Below, one piece after another: positions 28,601 through 37,299 of a DNA stretch of 64,000 nt. Both the position numbers and the translations under genes were made by a program. Source of the DNA: Lophius americanus (taxonomy: Eukaryota; Chordata; Actinopteri; Lophiiformes; Lophiidae); contig JBBDHG010000127.1 of assembly GCA_037951165.1 (NCBI GenBank), positions 3,357,001 to 3,421,000 of the forward strand. The letters are read 5' to 3'. Every line of letters begins with the position of its first letter. The first letter of the stretch is position 1. A model generated the notes under the pieces. The model was not told where the DNA came from and did not search any database. It worked only from the letters and a program-made list of their open reading frames with translations.

Positions 28601-29343
28601 TAGCTCTAGAAAAATAGATGAAAAAAACATGGGCAAACAAAAAAATGTATTACAACAATATAAACATTCATTCATGCAATTCATTAATAATAGGACATTT
28701 TCTGCATAATGTATTTGTGTTTACTTGCATCTGATTTGCTGTGGGGGTCCTCTGGTTTGTCTCCGGTCTGTTGCTGGCTCAGGAGGAGCAGCTGCTGAGT
28801 CATGAGGGCAAGATGAAGCAGATGAGCCTGGAGCTGGAAGAGCACCGGAAAAACTCACCCTCAGCTGACCCAAAGAGCCGTGAGTGGGAGGAGTTCCGAC
28901 TCAAAGAGCACTACCTCACATATGAGGTATGCAGCTTTGGTCATTTCAAATTTTATTTTAATAGTTTGTGATTATTTAATGAATCAGGCCCTGAAACCAT
29001 CACTCCTCATATAAATGCTTCACACAGGTGAAATATAAAAACAATTATGTGTAAAAATTGAAAGTAGATTTTGAAACCAAGTCTCATTTTCCCCCTCGTC
29101 CCGCCTGAGCAGAAGACCCGGTATGAGACCTACATAGGCCTCCTGCAGGCCAAAATCTGCGCAGAGACAGATGACCTTGAGAAAATCGAAGCGAGCGTAA
29201 TGGGAGCTCTGATCATAGAGGGAGCCCTGGGCAGCTGTGAATGCCGCCTCCGCAAGACACAGTCATCTCCATCCATCAGTCAGGCTCACAGCGGGCTAAA
29301 CGGGAGAGCCGATGGATGCACCAAACCAGGACAGAGGAGCTGA
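8021..29343 (+). CDS. psd2: PSD2 / EFA6-type ARF6 guanine-nucleotide exchange factor, spliced, 14 coding exons
   Basis: The protein should load GTP onto ARF6 at the plasma membrane through a Sec7 domain and a phosphoinositide-binding PH domain. Coding exons: 8021-8505, 9623-10372, 22824-23021, 23331-23411, 24297-24409, 24693-24751, 26183-26272, 26400-26443, 26567-26757, 26862-26932, 27190-27347, 28379-28523, 28783-28926, 29113-29343. They sum to 2760 nt, giving 919 aa, and every junction keeps frame with GT-AG sites. Residues 1-411 form an acidic, low-complexity N-terminus with three D-x-F-S-S-x-F-E repeats and a conserved S-L-D-S-L-D patch. Residues about 450-640 are Sec7, with FPLMGETQERERVL (E516 is the expected catalytic glutamate) and ALMLLNTDLHGH. 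Residues about 659-775 are the PH domain (RRGWKKFYAVLKG), followed by a coiled-coil tail. Human PSD2, from memory, is about 770 aa, so the N-terminus is longer here. PSD2 rather than PSD, PSD3 or PSD4 is inferred from sequence resemblance and from pura and nrg2 next door. Confidence 0.95.
8506..9622 (+). other. psd2: psd2 intron between coding exons 1 and 2
   Basis: A 1.1-kb AT-rich intron with an A-rich centre (8760-9040). No extra exon or repeat was recognised. Confidence 0.8.
9623..10372 (+). CDS. psd2: psd2 coding exon 2 (residues 162-411): FSSxFE repeats and conserved SLDSLD patch
   Basis: The frame opens one base after the acceptor AG at 9621-9622 and runs to the donor GTAAGG at 10373. 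It carries three copies of D-x-F-S-S-x-F-E starting at residues 194, 229 and 265, separated by acidic linkers. The third copy leads into YSSLDSLDVLSLTDETDS and SFEAPLTPLIQQR, which match the N-terminal region of PSD2 as I recall it. The exon ends in phase 2. Confidence 0.9.
15836..15900 (-). repeat. Short LINE/SINE-like tail, minus orientation
   Basis: Three TTCAAGA units are followed by TTTTTATTTGTTAATTTAGC and CAGGACGTACATAAAATTG, similar to the antisense tail of a common fish retroelement. Confidence 0.4.
15927..15972. repeat. Near-perfect 21-bp inverted repeat (hairpin)
   Basis: The arms 15927-15947 and 15952-15972 are complementary at 20 of 21 positions, with a G:T wobble at the odd one and a 4-nt loop. 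It lies in the large psd2 intron next to a retroelement tail. Confidence 0.8.
17150..17920 (+). mobile_element. Degenerate Tc1/mariner-like transposase remnant
   Basis: 17546-17578 reads EWPTQYSRMNP, similar to the D-W-P-x-Q-S-P-D-L-N-P block next to the second catalytic residue of Tc1 transposases. The flanking sequence is broken by frameshifts and stops. Clear terminal inverted repeats were not identified, so the limits are approximate. An unrelated old repeat is the alternative. Confidence 0.35.
18060..18618 (+). CDS. psd2: Candidate alternative promoter and start exon of psd2 (short isoform)
   Basis: A CpG-containing stretch inside the 12.5-kb psd2 intron ends with an open frame from the ATG at 18512 (MRRPNRRAPPPLISPL...) to a consensus donor GTAAGT at 18619. 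The frame gives 35 codons plus two bases. This is the same phase 2 as the normal upstream exon, so joining to 22824 makes a Leu codon and continues in frame into Sec7. The product would drop residues 1-411, including the FSSxFE repeats, and keep Sec7, PH and the coiled coil. Short isoforms are known for other EFA6 proteins. The left boundary is approximate. Only 18512-18618 would be coding. Confidence 0.6.
18486..18515 (+). promoter_or_regulatory. Short upstream ORF overlapping the alternative psd2 start (ATGA)
   Basis: An ATG at 18486 opens a nine-codon frame whose TGA (18513-18515) overlaps the candidate start ATG (18512-18514). Such an overlap can lower initiation at the main start or permit reinitiation. 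This only matters if the alternative transcript exists. Confidence 0.4.
22597..22642 (+). repeat. (TA)n microsatellite
   Basis: An uninterrupted TA run preceded by a GT-rich stretch from 22511, about 180 bp before psd2 coding exon 3. Confidence 0.95.
22824..23021 (+). CDS. psd2: psd2 coding exon 3 (residues 412-477): linker and start of Sec7
   Basis: The acceptor is CATCCAG and the donor is GTGAGA at 23022. It encodes an acidic Ser/Asp linker and then AKRLAKRLYHLEGFKRCDV, the first helices of the EFA6 Sec7 domain. Both the main and the candidate alternative upstream exons can join here in frame. Confidence 0.95.
23331..23411 (+). CDS. psd2: psd2 coding exon 4 (Sec7)
   Basis: It encodes NDFSQLVASEYLSFFDFSG, a well-conserved Sec7 stretch in EFA6 proteins. 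The acceptor is CTCTCCAG and the donor GTAATG at 23412. It enters and leaves in phase 2. Confidence 0.94.
24297..24409 (+). CDS. psd2: psd2 coding exon 5 (Sec7 catalytic loop)
   Basis: It encodes FLKAFPLMGETQERERVL, which contains the expected glutamic finger (E516) that expels GDP from ARF, then the HFSKRFCQCNP segment. Donor GTGAGA at 24410. The exchange-active residue is present, so the enzyme should be functional. Confidence 0.95.
24693..24751 (+). CDS. psd2: psd2 coding exon 6 (Sec7 motif 2)
   Basis: This short exon encodes HTLTCALMLLNTDLHGH, the second hallmark Sec7 motif (L-N-T-D-L-H). Acceptor TTTTTGTAG, donor GTATGT at 24752. Confidence 0.95.
24752..26182 (+). other. psd2: psd2 intron between coding exons 6 and 7
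   Basis: 1.4 kb, pyrimidine-rich at 24880-25200. No exon was seen between the LNTDLHGH exon and the MSCQQF exon, and none is expected from the family. Confidence 0.8.
26183..26272 (+). CDS. psd2: psd2 coding exon 7 (Sec7)
   Basis: It encodes NIGKKMSCQQFISNLDGLN and continues to the D-L-L-K end of the exon. Acceptor TTCCTTAG, donor GTACAG at 26273. Phase 0 on both sides. Confidence 0.94.
26400..26443 (+). CDS. psd2: psd2 coding exon 8 (Sec7, 44 nt)
   Basis: This exon is too short to stand out as an ORF. It encodes VLYNSIKNEKFEWAV, as in other EFA6 proteins. Acceptor CCACACAG, donor GTGAGT at 26444. Confidence 0.92.
26567..26757 (+). CDS. psd2: psd2 coding exon 9 (end of Sec7, linker, start of PH)
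   Basis: It encodes EEEELRKSLSELVEEQ, a variable linker containing SNPFIAIPV, and then YKHGVLSRKSHADMDGKR, the first strand region of the PH domain. Acceptor CTACAG, donor GTAAGT at 26758. Confidence 0.94.
26862..26932 (+). CDS. psd2: psd2 coding exon 10 (PH domain)
   Basis: It encodes PRGRRGWKKFYAVLKGMIL, with the basic and aromatic residues typical of the lipid-binding side of the EFA6 PH domain. Acceptor CTTCAAG, donor GTACTT at 26933. Confidence 0.95.
27190..27347 (+). CDS. psd2: psd2 coding exon 11 (PH domain)
   Basis: It encodes the middle of the PH domain, including HHALATRATDYSKRANVL and KTSDWRVFLLQAP. Acceptor GCTTAG, donor GTAAGT at 27348. Confidence 0.95.
27348..28378 (+). other. 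psd2: psd2 intron between coding exons 11 and 12
   Basis: A 1-kb intron with no recognisable gene or repeat. The PH domain reads straight across it. Confidence 0.8.
28379..28523 (+). CDS. psd2: psd2 coding exon 12 (end of PH domain)
   Basis: It encodes SEEEMMSWIFRINLVAALFS, with the conserved Trp of the PH C-terminal helix, and then KKFCRPILPS. Acceptor CTTTCCAG, donor GTACAC at 28524. Confidence 0.95.
28783..28926 (+). CDS. psd2: psd2 coding exon 13 (coiled coil)
   Basis: It encodes a Glu/Lys/Leu-rich helix (EEQLLSHEGKMKQMSLELEE) and then FRLKEHYLTYE. This is the EFA6 C-terminal region tied to actin and membrane reorganisation. Acceptor GGCTCAG, donor GTATGC at 28927. Confidence 0.94.
29113..29343 (+). 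CDS. psd2: psd2 last coding exon 14 (residues 844-919)
   Basis: It encodes KTRYETYIGLLQAKICAETD, a helical segment, and then RKTQSSPSISQAHSG, matching the RKTHSSPALSQ-like tail of PSD2 as I recall it. It ends in TGA at 29341-29343. Acceptor GAGCAG ending at 29112. Confidence 0.94.
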   Translation, partial: KTRYETYIGLLQAKICAETDDLEKIEASVMGALIIEGALGSCECRLRKTQSSPSISQAHSGLNGRADGCTKPGQRS

Positions 29344-31679
29344 GGAGAGAAAGGAGGACCAGAGATCATAACCCACAAAACAACATATGTTCATGCCAGC
29401 CATTTTAAAACATCAATTGCCTACTGCTATATGCTGTGCTCATATTTTATGTTTTGGTCAACTCTGTTCCTCCTGACCGTCACTATCCATCCCAGAGTCG
29501 ATCAACCTTGGTGACTTTGACTTCTGACTTTGAGCAATATATGAAGACAATGAAGAACCGGCACCTGACACCTGAGGTAACCTTGCCGAGCCTCAGTTCT
29601 TGGAACTTTTGTTATTATTGCACATTATGATGATCATAACTGTGATCACTATTTACAACATCAGTATTATTTTACAGTGTAAATCAGAGCGGTGCTGTTG
29701 TCTTTAGTTGAACTGTGTTTTTAGCTTGGAGCAGAACAGAGTAATGTATAACATATTATTTTAAGTTTCCGATAGAAAACAAAGAGAGACAGATGACTCT
29801 ACCTTTCTCATCTGCTCTTCATGCAGTCCAGGAGTTCAGCAGTGTCTGATGGAGATGGTACTAATGTAGCACTCTGGCCTTTCTGTCATCCATGTTTACA
29901 CATCCAGCCACTCACCGGTGTGTGTATGGACCTACAGTATGAGTGGAGTGTAGTGTGTGAAGTGTATGGAGCCTCGGTCAAGTCCCTGCCATGTATAGAA
30001 TATTTATTTATTTATTTAACTCCACACCACCCAAGAAAGGGTTTACACAAAGCGTGCTTGATATGTTTTATCAAAAGGACAAGCAGAAACGCTGTAGGTT
30101 TAACTGTTCGCTAAGATGTTCCATCAGAGGAACTGGATGTTGGCTGCCTTACCCTAGAGCACCTCGACAGTAGTTGATAAGGAATTTGGAGATTGTCAGT
30201 CAGTTGTTTGTCACAGCAATCACACGCCTATTTCTGTGACTTTTTAATGTTTCATTTCCCAAATACTTATATGTATTCACTAATTCGTTGTCTTACTCAA
30301 AATTGAACTCCGAACCGATTAAGATAATAGTGTGTGATTTAATGAAAACACCGTACAATGTTCTGTTAAGCTGATAGAGCAGATATGTTTCAGTAGATAG
30401 TTGGGTGTGAAGTTTCTGAGTGAAGGCAGAACCGTCAGCTGTTGGTAGGAGGTATACAAAATGAGTGGCTCAGCTGATCTATGAGAGTGCATTTGCCTTT
30501 TAACTGGTAACAGTGGAAAAAGTAGATATAGCAGGCTGATTTCTTGTATGAAGAATTACTTGAGCAGAAACACTAAGACGGCCATCTGTTCACGGACTCC
30601 CATCATAATCATGCCTGGATCTCCTGTTAGCGTGTTCAACACAAAAGCAGCCGTCAATGTTGTGACAAAATATTCGTGTACCGCTTCAATTAGAAGATAT
30701 CACAGATCTATGTTCTGATTTATGGACATATTATAGCTTGTTTCACCTTGTATTGGACCTTAACGGGTGCTGGTGTGTTCTTATACTTTCATCCGCCATA
30801 GATGATGATGTTTTTGGGAAAGCAGGCCTCGGCTCCTCTGAAAGACAAGCGGATAGGAGAGTGTAGCAGCTGGACTGCTCCAGCTTAATGTGTTGAAGTA
30901 AAGAAATGTGTCACTATACTGGAACAGCGGCAAAACTCCACCAGCAGACCAGCCATCTAAACATTCTCCACGTGGATGACGAGGAGAAATGACTTGTTTT
31001 CTAAGAAGAAACTTTTTTCTAAGTAGGCCCTTCCCTGCCAACCAAGAACAGGAAAATGTGGCGTCAAACAGAACACAGCGTAGGAAGTCTGTTTTTTCCT
31101 GGGAGGAGGGATGTGGTGATGTGGTGGGACTGGGACAGCTAGCGATACCCCTCTATATAAGCACCTTAAGTGATCCCAACTTAACTCACACACACCTTTC
31201 GACCCATGTTATTTACCTATGACACAACTGTAGATCAGTGAAGTAGTGCCCCCTCACTCAGCCACATTGGGGCACAGAAGTATACTGAGTTGTCCAGAGC
31301 TGTGGATAGGACCCGTCGGAACTATGATATCTTTGGCTCTGGATGCAGTGTATCTGCTGCTGTCTATTTAATTCTGACTGATGGGGTATGAGATCCTTTC
31401 GGGACTTGGCGGGACACCTGGTGGCATGGTGGAATCCTGGATCGGCATCTTCATACAGACCAAAACGCCGAAGTGAAGCTTTCATTTCAGAGAGGAAGGA
31501 CCATTTTATAAAGCTAAATTGTTAGGATAAATACCTGCTTTCTTACAGGGAGACTTCCCCTTATAGTCACTTTGGCTGTTGTGCTTACTATTGTTTCCCA
31601 ATGTTCTAGGGTAGGCCTGTTCTTATATATAGGATTGTGACAGAAAAATATTTGATTGTTCCATTTTATTCAAATAAAA
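29344..31679 (+). other. psd2: Probable psd2 3' untranslated region
   Basis: No coding gene was seen after the psd2 stop. The first clear AATAAA after a long AT-rich stretch is at 31674-31679, giving a 3' UTR of about 2.3 kb. Transcript ends were not tested. A possible extra exon at 29496-29576 is listed separately. Confidence 0.45.
31674..31679 (+). terminator. psd2: Candidate psd2 poly(A) signal AATAAA
   Basis: AATAAA on the plus strand about 2.3 kb after the stop codon, followed within about 40 nt by T- and GT-containing sequence. Another AATAAA-like site near 32719 is an alternative. Confidence 0.35.
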
Positions 31680-32189
31680 AACAAGCATCTTCTGCACTTT
31701 GATGTCAGCATTGGATCTGTCATTTTGTTTGTATATGGGAGCTGTTTTTGACAGGATGCTCATACTATTTAAAGGACATATTTACTGAATATTTGATCAA
31801 TGCTTCATAAAGTGAGCTGTTTTTTACAGATGACTGTGCCTGTGATTTATTGAACTCGTCTGCTCTGGGTTAAGAAAGGTTTACACTTGTATGCTAATAT
31901 GGACAACTATATTACTTTTTTACATAGACATTACTTTATGTATTGAGGATAAGACATTTTGTTAAGAACTTTAGTGCTATACAGATTTCCCAACAAGGAC
32001 TCCCATGATAGTTTTAGAGAACATGATAAGCCTGCAGTGAACAGCTAGAGTTAAGGTTTAGCACAGTAATCCGGTGTAATAGGTATTACGTTGACCCAAG
32101 CTGGTACTATTCAAGTATCTATTAGCCTCAAATAATAAATGTGTATTGGTACACATGTTATACCTCAGAATGATGGGGGAAAAGCTTCT

Positions 32190-32340
32190 TTTTTTTTTCA
32201 ATTTTATTTTTATTTGATATGGGACAATGTAGTTTAATCAACATTCAAACGTAAATGTAAAAGCACCTGGGTATGCTAAAAGGCCAATTTTCATTGGCAG
32301 TCCCTTTGACCATTTTAGAGTTTGAAATGTAAAACACCCA
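32190..32340 (-). repeat. Probable dispersed retroelement fragment, minus orientation
   Basis: It begins with a T run and TATTTGATATGGGACAATG, followed by CCAATTTTCATTGGCAGTCC. This resembles a common fish LINE/SINE tail in antisense. There is no coding content. Confidence 0.4.
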
Positions 32341-34439
32341 TTTTTAGCAGTATGAATTCATGTGTATCGATATAAAATTTGAACAGCTTGCAAAACAATG
32401 TGTGGAACAGTTTCTGGTAAATGTAACCAGCTGCATTTGTAATATTTGGGGACAGTCTTTTTCTTTTTAGTGTTCTGGCCATCCCTTACATGATTCAGTT
32501 TGAACTGACTTTAATTATTGTTTGCAAGAGGATGTTCATTAATGAACATTTGAGGATATTGACATTAGTTCCCATGTTAGGTTACACAAAATATTCTGTA
32601 ATAGGTCCAGGTCCAGTTTGTTATTTTAAGAACATTTGGCATTGTGGATTAATTGCAGTTATAGATTTAGCAAGCTGAAGTTTATATTTAACCCTGGGGG
32701 TTAAAGTGCAGTAAACAAAATAAACCTTAACCTTTTTGGATGGTTTTTGTTAGAGGTGTCGCTCTCATCTCACATCATTGAATATATGTGTTGAAACGTC
32801 AAGTGGTCAACAAATATGACTTCATCTTAGAATTATGGAAAACATGCCTGAGATCATACTTTATGTAAGAACGTGACGGGACCACAAAATAAAGAAACCA
32901 AAAAGGTACGTTTCATAGCTTATCCGGTTACTTGGAAAAGCGTACAATGTTGCTGAACGCAAAACCAAATTGCAACATTATGTTGAGCTCAAAACAATGT
33001 TTAAAAGGTGAATGTTTTAAAGCTTTTCGAAAAAAAAATCACATTAACAACAATATGAATTTACTGTTCTATTTACTTATCTTGTGTAAAAATATTGTTG
33101 AATCTACAAGATTTAAACAAATATAAAATAAATAAAAGGATTACGAAATCAAATATTTCATTAATATGCACATGAACTCTGCTACACAACAGAAGTACCA
33201 AAATAAAGCGGATCAACATGATCGAAAGGACCGTTTTGTCGATGATTCAGGGTTTGGATAACGAATATTACATCTTAGAGCAACGTGTTAGTTCACGTTG
33301 CATTCATATACAAAAATGCATTCATGGAAACTAAGTCTGACGACGACCTGTGGGATGGCGCGTTGGGATATCCGTGTGTCCTTTAAAATCCAATCGAACC
33401 CACTACATCCAAAGCCGGCTGGATCTGAATGACAGAGAACAAAGTAGTTTGTAATGATATAATTTGGTTTACTTACTGATAATATTTCAAAATTAGAACG
33501 GGCAACCAAAAGTACGAAGGTAAGAAGGAGTATTGGGGTCAGGGCATAAGAAAACAAATGAAAGGGGATTTTTTTTTTTTTCTTCCTTCAATATTTCATT
33601 TCGAGAAAAAAAAAAAGTGGAAATGTCGAGAAACAAGTCAATATGCCTGGCCCTAATATTACCTCGAAGAGAAGAGCCATTATAGGGACAAATACACGTT
33701 TTTAATTTGAAACAATGAGAACAGACATACGCGTTGCAGTGCCGGTGCTTCAGCTAAATGCTTCCGCCCATACAAATCAGAGTTATTGTGTAGTCAAGTA
33801 TAACGTAGGAATTTCCGACGTAAAAACGTGTACAAACATGTTTATTCCATTTGACATACTAATGCGAAAACATTCAGATGACGACTATGGTAATTTCGAT
33901 GTTTTTAAATACGACGTTCTACGCCTGTAAGCAACATACGGAGTTAACGTGCAACCCCACACCTGAACTCATATTCTGGTCTTTACACGTACTAGCAGTT
34001 TTTTGTTTTGTTTGTTTGTTTATTTTTAGTTTCGTGAAACACATTTATATTAGTATTTAATATCAACATTTTAGCATTGAGACACTGGGAGATATGTCAT
34101 AGTTCATAAATATCGCCGTAAATATGTTTGAGAAAAATGCTTAATTTTTCACATCACTTTCAAACATTATTTGAGCTGAATCTTGCTGTTAATTTCATCA
34201 CATGCAACTTTTCAATCAGTGACCAAAGGATTATGGCACATATAAAGTATTTATACTTTTTATGAACATCTGTAAAGACCACGACATAGTGAGACCCTCA
34301 AACTCGACTGTAATCCGTAGCAGTTTAAGCTGTAGACCCTGTTTGTGGAGGACATTTCGAGTTTACACAGGAAACTTTGGTGTGATTTAACATGAAATGA
34401 AACAAAAGTTGGACGTACACAATATTCAGTAGGTGGTTG

Positions 34440-34620
34440 TAATAATAATAAAACTCTTTATTTATGACATATTACACAGTACATACATGGAGTTCAGCAT
34501 TGTGAAATGTATCTCTGCATTTGGCCCGTGCCTGAGGCAGCAGTGTGGGCGGAGCCTGTGAAGCCCAGGAGAGGTGAGGTTTCAGGGTCTTGCTCAAGGA
34601 CCCAAGGTAAATGTTATGGT
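34440..34620 (-). repeat. Probable LINE tail fragment, minus orientation
   Basis: AATAATAATAAAACTCTTTA is followed by CTGCATTTGGCCCGTGCC and GGGTCTTGCTCAAGGACCC, a set of words typical of a dispersed teleost retroelement. It lies in the gene-free region between psd2 and pura. Confidence 0.45.
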
Positions 34621-36589
34621 TAATCAGTGTACTTGTTTTCTGTATGTACCTTTATATGTACATTCAGGTGCATGTCCACTGCTTACTATGGAAATAGATG
34701 GCAGCAGGATGCATTATGGCAAGTCAGGGGAGGCAATGTTACACTTTCGACAATGTTCTTTTTGTTTAAACAAGGAGCCCAGATCCCCTAAGTTCCCACA
34801 AACGTTTTTGGATGTTCCATAGTCAGGCAATATGAGTCAGATCGATAAAAAGTAACTTTAAGGATCTGCTGTATGGGTATTGGTGCCACATCTTCAGAGA
34901 TTCATGCCTCAATGGATCAGAGCTGTTTTCGTTGCAAAAGGGCGTCGTATACAAAATTCAGCAGGTACTGATAATGTTATAGCTGATCACTGTACTTCTT
35001 TTCTGTAAAAAAAGGCCATGTAGAGAGAGATCAGTTGGGAAAATGAATTGGTCAAAAGTGTTTTCTATGAACATTTGTTATATTTCAACACAGTACCAAA
35101 GTGGTTCACTCACCAGATTTGGTTTCCCCTAATCACCCAATTTGCTGTCCACCATTTCAGAAGGATACTCATTACCATGACTGAGTCAGCTCACAGGAAT
35201 GCTGATGTCCATTGCACAACCAACAGAGCCAGGGGTAAAAATGGGTAAAGTTTAAACTATTTATCCATAAGCAAACTTTGTAATTTCATACTTGATACTG
35301 ATATTACATGTAATGAAGCTGGCCTCAGTTCATCTCATAAGAGGTTCCTGGTCTCAATCTGGTCATGTTTACTGGCCTCTGACGATCAGTGACAGCGAGC
35401 AACACATCTGTTCATCAAGAAACTCATAAATCACAGTTGGGTCAGACTGAGCAGCAACAGGACATCAGAGGGAAGACTGACAATATTTGCATTAAATGTG
35501 ATTCAGACTCACCAATATCATCTGTTTGGCATCAAAAATACTTCGTTGAACATTTGAAGATTGATTGAAGGGTGGATATTAGGATTTTATTAGATAAAAT
35601 CGGTTAGTTTAAGCTAACAAAAGAACACTTTTCATTTTGTTTTACTGTAATATCATGTTTTACTGTAATGACATGGTATACTGAGCTGATATGTCAAAAT
35701 GGCTGTAATTCTTGTTCAGTGGTTTTTATTTTGATTGCAAGCGCTCACACTTCAAAAAATAAAATAAATTTATGAATTAAATGACATCTGCAATCTTGAC
35801 CGCAATCAAAGGATGACAGTGATGATGATTAATTTTTGTACCGCTACCATTATGTCTGATGGGAAAAGAGGTATGGCAAGTTATAAAAAATTCCAAAGAC
35901 CAGAATAACAATCAACAAAAGATTTTTTCCATTTCTCTGTGTGTGTGCAACGTTTCAAATAGAAAAAATTATCCCCAAACACTCGTGACGTTACATGTGT
36001 AACCTTGCTACCGTTTCATTGGCTGTCAGTTGTCAGTATTAGTTAACTCACCACTTCTGAGCTCCAGCGAGACATGCTCTGACCCACTTGTCTAGTCCAT
36101 GTCAAAGTTGCACTGATCCTGAACCCTTTCATGTCCTCACTAAGAAAAGAAATGTTCGCATATTTTATCTCTGTGGTATATTTATTAATTCAATGTCTTA
36201 AACTCTGAATTTACCATAGAATTACAAATTATTTGGTCAAGCATATTTTAAACATTAAAGCTAAATAAAATCTGACTCATAAAATTATTTCTTGGTGATA
36301 TTTTGTATTTAATGGAAAATAAGTCAATTTTATGCAATTCACCTAACATTTTTTTGGTTGTATCAAGTTACATAATTCTGTCTAGTAAATCCTCATGTTT
36401 TAATATACCAAAAGTGTGTATTGAGTGTTAAGTTTGTGCACAAGCTGCTCTATTGGGCGTCCATAATTCAAAAAAACATTTAGAAAACAAAAAGCTGAAA
36501 ATAAGAACCTGCTTACCAATGGTGTGATTACATCTGGAATCGGCTAGGTCCAAAGCACTCTTGTTTTAGAAGATAGAGTAGAAATCAAA

Positions 36590-36724
36590 GAAGGGAGAGA
36601 TTTCCATTGGACATGTGGTTTCCCCGAGGGCTCCTTCCTTGGTCCCTTACTCTTTTGCACATACATGCTGCCACTGGGACATATAATAAACAGGCTCAGC
36701 CAAGTTACACACATTTTTCAATAA
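36590..36724 (+). mobile_element. L2/CR1-like LINE reverse-transcriptase fragment
   Basis: The frame from 36611 reads CGFPEGSFLGPLLFCTYMLP and then LGHIINR, ending at TAA 36722. It resembles the reverse-transcriptase block G-V-P-Q-G-S-x-L-G-P-L-L-F followed by Y-M-L-P-L-G. Only about 130 bp is recognisable. Confidence 0.6.
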
Positions 36725-37299
36725 GAAATAGAGACTCATAATGGGTTCAACATAACCGTTGAGCAGGACATTAAGGAAAGCATTCTCCATTTATTGCACG
36801 CATAAACTTTGAAGACAAAATATTTATTTTTTGCCTTTTATATCCCTCTGAGTGACCGGTATCCTTGGTAACGAGGGAATCAATGTTATTCTGACTCCAC
36901 CTGTCAGTGGTTATGTCATGGCTGATCTGAGTATATGAACAAGATAACGCAGTTCTCCATTATGTCAATTCACTTAAACTGTTTGACCCTCATAATATGA
37001 TACCCATGATAATGAAAACCTGTGCCTGGAATTTGGAATCACATTAATTTGATTGAATCCGTTCAAAAAAAAAAGTTCCCCGAGTGCCATGTGATTTTTG
37101 TATTCTCCCAAAAAAAAAAATGACTTCCTTTGGCGAAAGTAATTTATGCTGTACCTCCTCTGCATTGAAATGTAAAGCTGAATGGTAATGAATGTGTTCC
37201 TATATTTCTTTTCATTTTGTGTTTGACTTCGCTTAAGGAGCCCATCCCTGCTGTAAATGACCGACTGTGGTGTTGAGACAGTTGTGAAGAGACACTGGT

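Larger units (their letters stand above)
31680..37299. other. Intergenic region between psd2 and pura
   Basis: AT-rich and without protein-like ORFs. It holds three retroelement fragments (near 32.2, 34.5 and 36.6 kb). Many weak ORFs below 120 aa occur, with none resembling a known family. Confidence 0.55.
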
